DNA of 64,000 nt from a bacterium (lineage in GTDB: Bacteria; Patescibacteriota; Gracilibacteria; UBA1369; GCA-2718715). The position numbers and the translations under genes were made by a program. Every line of letters begins with the position of its first letter. The first letter of the stretch is position 1. Below the pieces are notes generated by a model that made no database searches, was not told where the DNA came from, and saw only the letters and a list, made by a program, of their open reading frames with translations. Location of the stretch: contig JABJGM010000003.1 of assembly GCA_018662325.1 (NCBI GenBank), positions 40,402 to 104,401 on the forward strand, given 5' to 3'. Positions 25,231 to 34,689 of the stretch are shown piece by piece.

Positions 25231-28200
25231 ATGAATACAACAACTAAAACCTTTATACCACCAGAAAATAGCGAAAATCAAGAACCACAATTAGACCTAA
25301 ATCTCTTAGACGCCAAATTAACTGATCAACCAGAACAGCAAAAGGTAAATCAAATTTTAGACAATGCCATCAACACTGAAACTGAAGATACGTTAGAATC
25401 CGGACTTTTTCTACACGTAGCTGAAGAAATGTTAGAGGCACTTTTTCAAGTTGATACAGAGGTTTTTAAAACACAAATCGCCCAACAAGCTGAAATCCGT
25501 AAAAGACTCCAACTTTTAATTTCTAAACTTTCTGGGAAGCAAACTTCTCTAGATGATATCCAGCAGTTAAAGTTAGAATTAGTTAAGGTTTTATTTTCAA
25601 AAGAAGAAATTCAAGTTACAGAACTTAAAGATTTTGCTAAAAAGTTTAAGCTGAAATTTAATCAGCTAATCGTAAGTTTACTTAGAGATTCTCAAATCTC
25701 AGAAGAACAAAATAAGGCTTTTGATACATTTCGTGAAAAACTAAACAAAGATCAACTTAAAAAACAAGTAGAAACTAACGAAATTTCTCTTTCAGATTAT
25801 TTAATTCTAACCGAGGATTTTGAAATCTTAGATCAATATCAAGATTTTGATAAAGAAATTCAAGTAACACAAAACCTTTACAATGCATTTGAATCAACTC
25901 CGAAATTTTCTAAAATCAAAGACACCGGTAAGTTTTATTTATTTTCCGCACATGCTAAAAACACTCTCCCTCAAATTACAGAAAGGAAACTTCAGTTAAA
26001 TTCAACCAAATTTGAAAATTTTTCGATTGCCAGCCTACTTGAACTAAAAAATGAATCTTTACAAACATTAGAACTCATATTTGATGAGCTTAATGTTCAG
26101 GATTTACCAAAGTTTTTAGCTACTATTGTAAACAACAATTCAAAATTGAATACAATCAATATAGATAAAAAGGAGATAAATACAAACAATGTAGAATCAT
26201 TAGTAGAAATCTTATCCCCACAAGATTTTATTACTTATTTATTAAATTTAGATAAAGATAGAATCCCCACTGATGTTACAATTTCAAGTGATAAAGTTAA
26301 TTTTTCTTATACAAGCCAAGAAAAATTTGAAATTGCTACCCATAAAAATTATCTAAATATACCTCCTTTAATAAGACATAACTTAAATTTCAAAGAGTTT
26401 GATGCATCGAATTTAGATATCTCTCAACTTAAAAAAATAAAAGATAGGAAATTAGTTTTTCAAGATAGAAAAATCACACTTAACTGTCCTCAGATTGAAG
26501 CATTAGAAGATACAGTTTTAAATCTATTCAGCAGTATTTCGATTTCAAATCCAACGGATATCACAAAAGAAATTTTTGATAAACTCTGTTCCCTTAAATC
26601 AAACAATGGTAAAAGTAAACTACAAATATTAGAATCTATATTAAAAAATAGTGAGGGAAATATTCAAACTCTTAAAAATAGAGTAGGTATTGACTCTATT
26701 TGTTTTTTGAATTTAATGATGATGAAAGAAGAATTAATTCCAAGTATTAAATTTTTTGATTTAAGAGTTGATCTAGATGATAATGATTTTGAAGGTTTAC
26801 TAGATGAGCTTAAAGATAGAAAAGATCTTGAATTTGAAAAACTAACTTTATCGCATGATCAAGATAATTTTAAAATCGATCCGAAATTAGTTTACGAATT
26901 TGCAAACTTGTATCCAAATTGCACAGAGTTAATCTCACAAATTTCAAAAAATGAAGAATCTACAGAACCCGACGAAGATACAGAAAATTCTGAGGAAATC
27001 AATTGGCTAAACATGGAAGTTAATGTTCTAACTGGAGATTTAACTTCTCTAAATTTTCAATACGAAAGAGGAGAGCTATGTGGTGTAGCCTTAGATTTTA
27101 TTTATAATATACCTGAGGATAAACGTGCTGAACTTATAAAAAGCTATCCATACTTGAAACTAAGTGGTGATGGGGAAAATGCCCCTAGACTATTTCAGAT
27201 GTGCGACTATGTTTTTGATGAACGTGGTAAGTGTCTTACAGAACAAGTTCGAATTATTGGGACTAATGGTATTAATTACAGAACAATAACTAAAAAAGAC
27301 CTAGTTCATCAAGGATTTTTAAAAGAACAAGATTTATCTAAAAAATTTCAAATCTTTAACGCTAACCCTGAATTTAAAGATTTTATTTTAAACGCAGACG
27401 CTAGATTGAATTTCGAAGTCCCAAAAAGTGAAATCATTTTAGATGAATTTCAAACAGATCTTTTACTAAAAATGATTGGACCACAATCTTTAACTGAACA
27501 ACATTTTAAAAATCTTATTTTAAAAAATCCATATTTTCCAGTAGCGGTAAATAAAATTAAAAACACAAATATCCAAATCCTGAAGATAAACTCAGTTTAT
27601 AATGAATCACTAGAAAATTCATTATTTGAATTATTTGAAAACAATAAGCAGCTCAATCAGATTCAATTCCTTAATCAAACAATTTCTCGAAACGAGGTTC
27701 AAAGTTCAAACCTTCAAGAATTAATCGATGACCAAAAGATGGATAACAAATACGAAATTCCGGTTTATGAAAAACGTATAAACATAAGAGTTACGAAAGA
27801 TAATCTTAATAATTTCTTAAATTTAAGATTTAATGATCTTAAGAGCTTAGAAATAAATATCACAGACTTAGGCGATTCACTTCCAAGACTTTTACAACAT
27901 CTAGCAAAAACTCTTCCTGAAAGCCTAAGCTATTTAGATTTTAAATCCGACAAGGATACAAAACCACCAAGTTTCAACAATTCATTCTCTAGCTTTTTAG
28001 AAATTTTCCAAAACTGTCCAAAACTACATAAAATTGCAAACATTAGTAAAGAAGATCTTTTTGACAATTTAATTTTAAATTTTGGTACTCATAATATAAA
28101 TCAATCTATAATTGAATTTATTAAACCCTCCAAAAGTTTAAAGCTTTCCGATCCAGAACAAAAAATTAATTTAAGTTTGCAGCTAATAGAAGTTATTGAA

Positions 28201-30615
28201 CCATTCTTCGGATATCTGGATACAGATTATCCTCATCCTGATATAGAAAGTATTCTACCAATTTTAGGAGATTTTAATAAAATTAAAGAAAGACACCTAA
28301 AGCTTTATGAAAAGGATTTTCAAGCCCTCAAGAATTTAGAACTTATGCACTCTAAGTTAATTTATCAACTAAGATCATTTTTAAGGTTGATTGAAATAAC
28401 ACGCCAAACTTTAGTTGTAGATCAGCAGTCTTATGACCTTCTAATGCAAATTAGCTCCCATGAGTACTCAAATCTTAAGCCAAACTTCTATCATCTATTT
28501 GAAAAAGAATACAATTTAGAAAAACAAACCTTTAATGGGGATTCTCAAACTTTTCAAAAATTAATGAAACTTGAACCAAAGACAAAATTTAGAAAATTAA
28601 TCTTCACTGACACATTTTCCGAAGATCAATTTACAGAACTAAATTTAGACAACGCATATTATAACGATAACTTTGCAGATCTCCAACGTTTAGCAATTAA
28701 ATTTGAAGATAATACTAAAAAAATAAAACTCGATAGATTCATACCAGAAATAGAGTTAATAGTTCAATCAGCTCAACACATTGAATTAAATACAGAAAAT
28801 TTACATGCGTTGGGGAATAATAAAATCGGAAGAATAATTTTGAAAAACAACATTCAAGCTAATCTAGTTCACACAAAAGAAATTGATACTTTAGAAATAC
28901 CTGACACCCAAGTTTTAAATGTTCCTGATTTATATTTTCTAAAGGATTTATCTCAATCAGATTTAACTTCACTACATACACTTGCTATCAAATCAAATAA
29001 AAACCAACCTTTGTTTCTCGGAAATGGAGTTTTCACTGATATCGATCAAACCTATGCAGAGGATGATAAAGGATATTATCCTGCAGAAGCTTGGAATGAT
29101 ACTCCAAAAATCCAAGAAGTAAATTCTCAAGCTCATTTAAGAGCAATTCTTTTAAAGTCTTATCCAACGTTAAGTAAAAATGTTTTAAGTATTCTGTTTG
29201 AATCTATTTGGATTACTTACAGTCAATCCAAAAAACAAGCCTTTCAAAATAAATACAAACGACTTCTAGCCGGAATGGGATTGATTAAAGAAGAAAAAGT
29301 AGAAATACAAATTATTAAAGATCAACCTTATGATTTATGCAGAGACCTTGAGTATGAACCAATCCAAGCTAATTATTTTATAGGAACCTTTGAAGAGTTT
29401 GTAAAAATTAATAATCCAAGTCAATTAAGAGAGGTAGTTATTCTTGATGAATCATTAATAAATGTATCTTTAAATATTGATTTAGAGGGTATAGAAATTA
29501 ATTTCCCAAATTTGAAATCCATTTATAATGCTGATTTAGGATTTGAAAATTCCAAACAAATTTGCTTTCCACTGTTAGAAAACATAGATAATAATTCCAT
29601 TTTGCGGTATAACGATTGTGGAAGAATTATTTCTGGTAAATTACAAAGAATCAAAGGGCAACTATTTATTAATGACTCAAACTATGAAAATGCTAGCCTT
29701 CTTACAGATGTAAATAGACTAGATATTTCAACAAGCGATAATAATAATTTATTTACGAACTTGAATTTTAGTAATCTAAAAAATGTTGGTCTTTTAGCGA
29801 TAGATCTGTATAATGAGGAGTCAGCTAAAACATTAAATCTTAAAAGTTTAGAATCTGTTGGTACATTTTTTATAAATGGTAATCAAGATCTTCCATATTC
29901 ATTACCTTCTAATTTAAAGTTTACAAAATCTTACATTTATCAAGACGAACAAATTTACAAATCAAATGAAAAATATTTAAATCAATTTCCTTTCTGGGAA
30001 ATCCAGGAGGAAGATCCTAGACAACAAGACCCTCAAGATGCTTCTGAAGATCAATTAAATGAATTTAAGAGATATCATCTTGATGTAAGAAAAATTAAGT
30101 CAGAAAGTGAGAAAACTAAAATTATGAAACCGAAATTCAAAGGAACATTTGCTAAATTTTTAGAGGAGTCTAAAAAATTCACTTTTAAAAAAGTAATAAT
30201 TACAGATAGATATGTAAACAATTTAGATGATAAATTGGGTAATCTTAATATAGTTCAACTTAAAGAGATTTCTTTTCCAAACTTAAGAAATATAAAAGGT
30301 AAGCTTGTCTTACCAGAATGTGAAATCGTTAATTTTCCACAACTTAAACAAGCAAATGAAATAATTTTACCAGGAACATTAAATATTAATGCGCCTAGAT
30401 TAGAGTTGATAAATCAACTATATGCTCCTAAATTAGAAAAATTAAAAGCTAAGAAATTAAGACAAATTTTTAAAGGAATCTTAACTCAAAAAGCTCAAAT
30501 AAAAATGGCCCGAAAAGGTAAGATATTAAAACCATACTATGTTGATTTAGCTGAACAGGAAACTCCGATTGATTTAGATGAACAAGAATTTACTTTAGAC
30601 GACAGCTCACAATAG
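25231..30615 (+). CDS. Giant orphan protein with leucine-rich-repeat-like modules
   Basis: A 1794-residue protein without a signal peptide or membrane helix, so probably cytoplasmic. The N-terminal 250 residues are helical and charged. The rest has irregular leucine-rich-repeat-like segments such as LKSLEINITDLG, FPNLKSIYNAD, FPNLRNIKGKL and FPQLKQANEI. A module starting with F-x-G-[DT]-x-x-x-F and then FRKLIFTD or FKKVIITD recurs near residues 1108, 1384 and 1635. The annotated end is acidic (EFTLDDSSQ). Immediately after its TAG, the +1 frame encodes a 23-residue, very basic tail. The function is unknown; LRR scaffolds usually bind proteins. Confidence 0.75.
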   Translation: MNTTTKTFIPPENSENQEPQLDLNLLDAKLTDQPEQQKVNQILDNAINTETEDTLESGLFLHVAEEMLEALFQVDTEVFKTQIAQQAEIRKRLQLLISKLSGKQTSLDDIQQLKLELVKVLFSKEEIQVTELKDFAKKFKLKFNQLIVSLLRDSQISEEQNKAFDTFREKLNKDQLKKQVETNEISLSDYLILTEDFEILDQYQDFDKEIQVTQNLYNAFESTPKFSKIKDTGKFYLFSAHAKNTLPQITERKLQLNSTKFENFSIASLLELKNESLQTLELIFDELNVQDLPKFLATIVNNNSKLNTINIDKKEINTNNVESLVEILSPQDFITYLLNLDKDRIPTDVTISSDKVNFSYTSQEKFEIATHKNYLNIPPLIRHNLNFKEFDASNLDISQLKKIKDRKLVFQDRKITLNCPQIEALEDTVLNLFSSISISNPTDITKEIFDKLCSLKSNNGKSKLQILESILKNSEGNIQTLKNRVGIDSICFLNLMMMKEELIPSIKFFDLRVDLDDNDFEGLLDELKDRKDLEFEKLTLSHDQDNFKIDPKLVYEFANLYPNCTELISQISKNEESTEPDEDTENSEEINWLNMEVNVLTGDLTSLNFQYERGELCGVALDFIYNIPEDKRAELIKSYPYLKLSGDGENAPRLFQMCDYVFDERGKCLTEQVRIIGTNGINYRTITKKDLVHQGFLKEQDLSKKFQIFNANPEFKDFILNADARLNFEVPKSEIILDEFQTDLLLKMIGPQSLTEQHFKNLILKNPYFPVAVNKIKNTNIQILKINSVYNESLENSLFELFENNKQLNQIQFLNQTISRNEVQSSNLQELIDDQKMDNKYEIPVYEKRINIRVTKDNLNNFLNLRFNDLKSLEINITDLGDSLPRLLQHLAKTLPESLSYLDFKSDKDTKPPSFNNSFSSFLEIFQNCPKLHKIANISKEDLFDNLILNFGTHNINQSIIEFIKPSKSLKLSDPEQKINLSLQLIEVIEPFFGYLDTDYPHPDIESILPILGDFNKIKERHLKLYEKDFQALKNLELMHSKLIYQLRSFLRLIEITRQTLVVDQQSYDLLMQISSHEYSNLKPNFYHLFEKEYNLEKQTFNGDSQTFQKLMKLEPKTKFRKLIFTDTFSEDQFTELNLDNAYYNDNFADLQRLAIKFEDNTKKIKLDRFIPEIELIVQSAQHIELNTENLHALGNNKIGRIILKNNIQANLVHTKEIDTLEIPDTQVLNVPDLYFLKDLSQSDLTSLHTLAIKSNKNQPLFLGNGVFTDIDQTYAEDDKGYYPAEAWNDTPKIQEVNSQAHLRAILLKSYPTLSKNVLSILFESIWITYSQSKKQAFQNKYKRLLAGMGLIKEEKVEIQIIKDQPYDLCRDLEYEPIQANYFIGTFEEFVKINNPSQLREVVILDESLINVSLNIDLEGIEINFPNLKSIYNADLGFENSKQICFPLLENIDNNSILRYNDCGRIISGKLQRIKGQLFINDSNYENASLLTDVNRLDISTSDNNNLFTNLNFSNLKNVGLLAIDLYNEESAKTLNLKSLESVGTFFINGNQDLPYSLPSNLKFTKSYIYQDEQIYKSNEKYLNQFPFWEIQEEDPRQQDPQDASEDQLNEFKRYHLDVRKIKSESEKTKIMKPKFKGTFAKFLEESKKFTFKKVIITDRYVNNLDDKLGNLNIVQLKEISFPNLRNIKGKLVLPECEIVNFPQLKQANEIILPGTLNINAPRLELINQLYAPKLEKLKAKKLRQIFKGILTQKAQIKMARKGKILKPYYVDLAEQETPIDLDEQEFTLDDSSQ

Positions 30616-30685
30616 CCAAGGACAAAATAAAGCTGTAAAAAGACGAGCAAAACGTAGAAGAAAAAGTAACAGAGAAGGTCTCTAA
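30614..30685 (+). other. Possible +1-frame basic extension of the giant orphan protein
   Basis: Shifting by one base at CAA-TAG-C, the stop region of the 1794-residue frame, opens a frame encoding SQGQNKAVKRRAKRRRKSN then REGL and a TAA. It has no start codon of its own. It may be a programmed frameshift product, a recent frameshift mutation, an assembly error or chance. Confidence 0.4.
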
Positions 30686-30720
30686 AACTTAATAAAAAAA
30701 CAATAAACTAAATGTTAATA

Positions 30721-30749
30721 AAAAGCCAAGACTTAAAATCTTGGCTTTT
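30721..30749. terminator. Bidirectional terminator
   Basis: A perfect 11-bp stem, AAAAGCCAAGA with TCTTGGCTTTT, and a seven-base loop. It lies between the convergent giant gene and the minus-strand gene ending at 30775 and can serve both. Confidence 0.85.
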
Positions 30750-30774
30750 AAAATAATATTTAAATTATATATAC

Positions 30775-31140
30775 CTACTCTTCAATTTCTCCTTTTAAAG
30801 ATTCTAAGCTACCTTTAATGTAAGCCATATCTTTGGCTAGCTCTAGTTTAGCTTCATTGAAGCATTTATTCATTAAGGCTTGTGCATTGAATCCATTTTT
30901 TTCAGCTGCTTGATTTAATTCTTCTACATTTTTACAATCAGCAATTTGATCTAAAACTTCAGGTTTGTCTTGAAAGTTTTCCAGGATTTCAATTTTAAAT
31001 TTACTCATTGCTAATTTTTCTAAAGTATCTAAAACTTGAGTTTTAACATCTTCACCCATCTCCGAAATTCCTAATTCTTGAAATAAGTTAGCATATATAA
31101 CTTTTAAAACTTCTGTTAAATTTACATTTTCTTGATTCAT
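30775..31140 (-). CDS. Small helical orphan protein
   Basis: A 121-residue acidic, all-helical protein without signal or membrane segments. The N-terminal part (VIYANLFQELGISEMGED through LDTLEKLAMSKFKIEILENF) resembles a short helical domain recurring in CPR proteins, which I think is the one catalogued as DUF5663. That assignment is from memory and tentative. It is last in a three-gene minus-strand group with the 724- and 122-residue orphans. Confidence 0.6.
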   Translation of the reverse strand: MNQENVNLTEVLKVIYANLFQELGISEMGEDVKTQVLDTLEKLAMSKFKIEILENFQDKPEVLDQIADCKNVEELNQAAEKNGFNAQALMNKCFNEAKLELAKDMAYIKGSLESLKGEIEE

Positions 31141-31188
31141 AATATTTTAGGTTAAATTTTTTTTATAATATATCTTTTTTACAACAAA

Positions 31189-33363
31189 TTAAAAAGGTTC
31201 AGGTTGCTCTTGTTTATTATCTTTTACCTTAGAGGCATAAATTTGCGCAATCGAACCAGTGATCGCACCCGTTGTAACTGCACCTACAAGCATTGTACCA
31301 TACGTTACAGTAGCCGCAGCCCCAAATGGTGCTAAAGCTCCAGCCATTATAGCCGTCGGCAATCCAAACTTCATAAATTTACTAGAACCAACTCCTTTAC
31401 GAAAAGCTTCTAATTTTGTAACTTGTTTAAATTCATCCTTTTCAAGATAACTGTCATATACGTCCAAGCTAGCTAAAATATGTTCTTCAGTAGTTTTTGC
31501 TTCTTTTGTATTTAATGAACCTTTTATAGCAGAGTAAATCTCTTCTTGTTTTTCTTCTCTTTTCGCAGCTTTACTAATTTCCTGACCAGTAATTCCTTTC
31601 AGTATATTCCCTAATCCTAATTTCCCTCCAAATCCAAATTTGTTCGCTGCAACTACTCCAGAACCAACATACGCAACTCCTGTAGCCACTGATCCAGCGT
31701 TAGTAGATATAGCAGCTGCAGATAAATTTCCTAATGCTGCTCCTGCAGACCAAATAGCAGTTCCTGCCGAAGAGATAGCAGTTCCTGCCCCAGCTAATAA
31801 CGGTAAACCAGCACCTACAGCCAAACCTGCTAGAATAGGTAATCCAACATATTTAGCTAAAGTTTTTTGTCTTCCAATTTTCTTTTCTAAAATTCTCTCT
31901 CTTTCTTTGGTAGCTTCTAATCTTGCACTCATAATTTGGTCAGTTAATCTTTGAGCGAATTTCTCACGATTAGCTTCATTGTTTATTCCATTTAGGTTTT
32001 CAGACCCAAATTCTTGCTTTAAGCTTGTATAACTTTCTTGCTTTTTACATCCCATATATTGATTAAAAGCTGCGTCATCTCCTTTCTCATACCATTTTTT
32101 TAAAGAATTAGACTTAAGTTTTTCTCTTTTTCTTGGAGAAGGTAACTTTATTAGATGACTATACCTCTCAGCCAACTTATCACAAATATTCTTCATATCA
32201 TCTGTCCCGTAATAAGCCTGTAAATTCTTACATATATCTTCCATTCCTGTGGCAGGCTCGTATTTATCATCAAGAGTTTCAGTACATAACTTTTCACGTA
32301 TTTTTTTAGAATACTCACTAACTGCTCCAGCAAAAAAAGTAGGATTTTTGGGAATATTGCTAGTTATAATCGCAGTAAAACTAGAGTCATTAAAGACTTC
32401 TTCAGCTTTTTCATTTAGTAAAGCCCTTAACTCAGGATTTTCACGTAAATCTAATTTGTTATCTGAATACTGCTCCCATAATTGATCCGTTTTAGACTTA
32501 TCCAATGGATCTCCAATTGGAGTTTTAATTCCAGTGATTTCATTTTCTTCATAATCATAAACCTCACCGTCTACAACCATAAGCTTTGCCATTCTTTGAT
32601 TTGGAGTAATAATTTCATCCTCTTTAAACCTTAATGGACCATCATCTCTAAGCAATGCATCATTTAAATCAACTACTAATGCATACTTTTGCATAGCTTT
32701 TTTAAGATCCTCATTACTCTCAAGTTTAAGCTCTTTAAAAAGTTCATCGAAATCAGCTGATGTTTTTAAAACCTTTGTTCCTGATACTCCATCAATACTT
32801 ATTTGTTCATCACCAGCTGCAATCTTAGGATTTCTCATAAACTGACCATTGATAAAATCTTTAAGTTTTTTTTGATTAGCTTCTGAATCATTTAATTTAT
32901 CGCATTCTGCAATTAAAGTCTCTTTAGATTTTTCAAGTTTTTCTTCAGTTACCTCTGAAATATCACTTGCAACCTTATTGAAAAATCTTTTCATAGCTGC
33001 CTCTCTCACATCAGGGCCGTATTCTGCATCGGGATAAATACCATCTACAAAAGCTTTTAAGGTATTAGCTAATTCTTTAAAAGGTCCATCAGTTGTATCT
33101 AGCAGTTGACCAAATTGAAGTTCACCAGTATTATAGCTATAAGTCTTTGTTGAATCTAATTTTGTAACTCCTGTTTCAGATTTATCTGCGGTAGTTGAAA
33201 TTGTTTCAGCTTCTGTTGCTCTTAAATATGCAAGCATTAAATCTACTCTTTCAAATAAAGTTGGATCAGTTGCAAAATCTCTTTTTACGGCTTTCTTAGC
33301 TTGGGTTTTTAGCCTCTCTTGGTTTAAGCCCTTGTCGATATTTGGTTGTGCGGTATTTACCAT
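31189..33363 (-). CDS. Large orphan protein with Gly/Ala-rich hydrophobic segments
   Basis: A 724-residue protein. The first 500 residues are charged and mainly helical, with no signal peptide. Near residues 505-590 lie long G/A/S-rich hydrophobic stretches (GLPILAGLAVGAGLPLLAG, then repeated GTAI/SSAG motifs). A second pair is at about 675-712 (FGLPTAIMAGALAPFGAAA). Such small-residue helices resemble glycine-zipper membrane insertions, as in some pore-forming or membrane-scaffold proteins, but nothing identifies a family. The next gene upstream (33369) ends 5 bp before this start, so the two are probably co-translated. Confidence 0.65.
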   Translation of the reverse strand: MVNTAQPNIDKGLNQERLKTQAKKAVKRDFATDPTLFERVDLMLAYLRATEAETISTTADKSETGVTKLDSTKTYSYNTGELQFGQLLDTTDGPFKELANTLKAFVDGIYPDAEYGPDVREAAMKRFFNKVASDISEVTEEKLEKSKETLIAECDKLNDSEANQKKLKDFINGQFMRNPKIAAGDEQISIDGVSGTKVLKTSADFDELFKELKLESNEDLKKAMQKYALVVDLNDALLRDDGPLRFKEDEIITPNQRMAKLMVVDGEVYDYEENEITGIKTPIGDPLDKSKTDQLWEQYSDNKLDLRENPELRALLNEKAEEVFNDSSFTAIITSNIPKNPTFFAGAVSEYSKKIREKLCTETLDDKYEPATGMEDICKNLQAYYGTDDMKNICDKLAERYSHLIKLPSPRKREKLKSNSLKKWYEKGDDAAFNQYMGCKKQESYTSLKQEFGSENLNGINNEANREKFAQRLTDQIMSARLEATKERERILEKKIGRQKTLAKYVGLPILAGLAVGAGLPLLAGAGTAISSAGTAIWSAGAALGNLSAAAISTNAGSVATGVAYVGSGVVAANKFGFGGKLGLGNILKGITGQEISKAAKREEKQEEIYSAIKGSLNTKEAKTTEEHILASLDVYDSYLEKDEFKQVTKLEAFRKGVGSSKFMKFGLPTAIMAGALAPFGAAATVTYGTMLVGAVTTGAITGSIAQIYASKVKDNKQEQPEPF

Positions 33364-33368
33364 AATAA

Positions 33369-33737
33369 TTAATTTAAATATTTTTTAATGTCTGGGAATT
33401 CATTTACTAATGATTCCATTGTAACCCCGCTTTGGGTGGCTCGGCTAGAAACTTGGGATGCCAAAAGGGGATCATCTTTTATCATCAAAGGAATGATTTT
33501 TGTAATTACTTCTTCAAAAGTTTCTTGATCTTCAATTTTCAAGCTGTCTAAGATAGCAAAAAACACATCAAATTTATCCTTAAACAAATCCAAAATCAGT
33601 ACAAATTCTTCCGAATCATCGGCTTTTGAAATCATAAATAAAATTTCAGCCAATTCTACCACCGAAATTTTTTGGGCTTCAAATTGCTTCTGAACTTCTG
33701 AAATCAAAAACTGTTGCATTTCAACTCTAGACTTCAT
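33369..33737 (-). CDS. Small helical orphan protein
   Basis: A 122-residue acidic helical protein (for example VVELAEILFMISKADDSEEF) with no signal, membrane segment or recognised family. Size and character are similar to the 121-residue protein that ends the same gene group; whether they are related cannot be decided by eye. It is first in the group and lies 5 bp before the 724-residue protein gene. Confidence 0.6.
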   Translation of the reverse strand: MKSRVEMQQFLISEVQKQFEAQKISVVELAEILFMISKADDSEEFVLILDLFKDKFDVFFAILDSLKIEDQETFEEVITKIIPLMIKDDPLLASQVSSRATQSGVTMESLVNEFPDIKKYLN

Positions 33738-33974
33738 TGTGTGGGTTAAATTCCTTTAATTATAACATTTTTAGTAAAAATTTGCAATTATTTCTCTTTA
33801 TTAGTCTTTAAACTTCAAATTTTTAAGATATTCACAAAGATATTCTATCACAAACTCCCAAATTTAATGTTATTTTTAATTATATCAGAAAAACCTTAGA
33901 AGTCAAATGTATAATCTTGAATTAATCTATAAATCAAGTAAATTAGCTTCTTATGTTTTTAATCAAAATCAATT

Positions 33975-34628
33975 ATGACATTCTTAAATCAAGACACACA
34001 TTTGCTACAACAAGCTGAAAAACTTGGAATTAAATTACCTAGTCAAGAAGAAATTAATCAAAAAAACTATCAAGAATTTGAATCATTTATTAGAAAAGTT
34101 CGCTACGATATTTTTAACTATTTAGATCAAGATAATTTTCTATACGAAAGCCACAGTCAAGCCCAATTTCAAATTACTATGTTTAGATCTTCAATCAAGG
34201 TACAAGCCTTTCATTTATCTTCTAAAATTGATATTTCAAAATATGATCATTTAGTTTTTGATGCAATCTCTCCTTTTAATTTTCTAGATTATGTACAAGA
34301 GTTTAAGGAGTTTATTCCTATCTTTTCTATGTTTCCAAATAGACTTTATGACTCACTTGAAATTACAATTGAAAAAGTTGAAGACTTTCAAGAAATTCTT
34401 TGTGAATTTCAACATCCAGAAGAGTTTTTAGAAACTCAGTCAGCTGATCAAGAAAATGAATCTTCAGTAGATCTCAAGTTCAACCAAGAGTCCCAATCCA
34501 ATCAAGAAATTAATCAAAATACTCAAATCCTAGAGGATTCAAGTAAAAATAAATGGAATTTTTTCAGAAAGATTTTTGCTACATCAATTGCAACAAATAT
34601 TTCTAAAATTGTATCAAATAAAAAATAA
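33975..34628 (+). CDS. Orphan acidic protein
   Basis: A 217-residue soluble protein. Residues 1-155 look folded, with mixed helix and strand. They are followed by a Q/E/N/S-rich linker and a basic, possibly amphipathic C-terminal helix (KWNFFRKIFATSIATNISK). No family is recognised. It has no gene partner, lying between a divergent orphan group and glyA. An 8-bp hairpin with a long loop (34627-34654) follows its stop and could be a weak terminator. Confidence 0.6.
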   Translation: MTFLNQDTHLLQQAEKLGIKLPSQEEINQKNYQEFESFIRKVRYDIFNYLDQDNFLYESHSQAQFQITMFRSSIKVQAFHLSSKIDISKYDHLVFDAISPFNFLDYVQEFKEFIPIFSMFPNRLYDSLEITIEKVEDFQEILCEFQHPEEFLETQSADQENESSVDLKFNQESQSNQEINQNTQILEDSSKNKWNFFRKIFATSIATNISKIVSNKK

Positions 34629-34689
34629 ATTTAGGTTTAATTTAAGCTAAATTTAAATTATACTTAACTAGAATTTAATCATTATAAGG

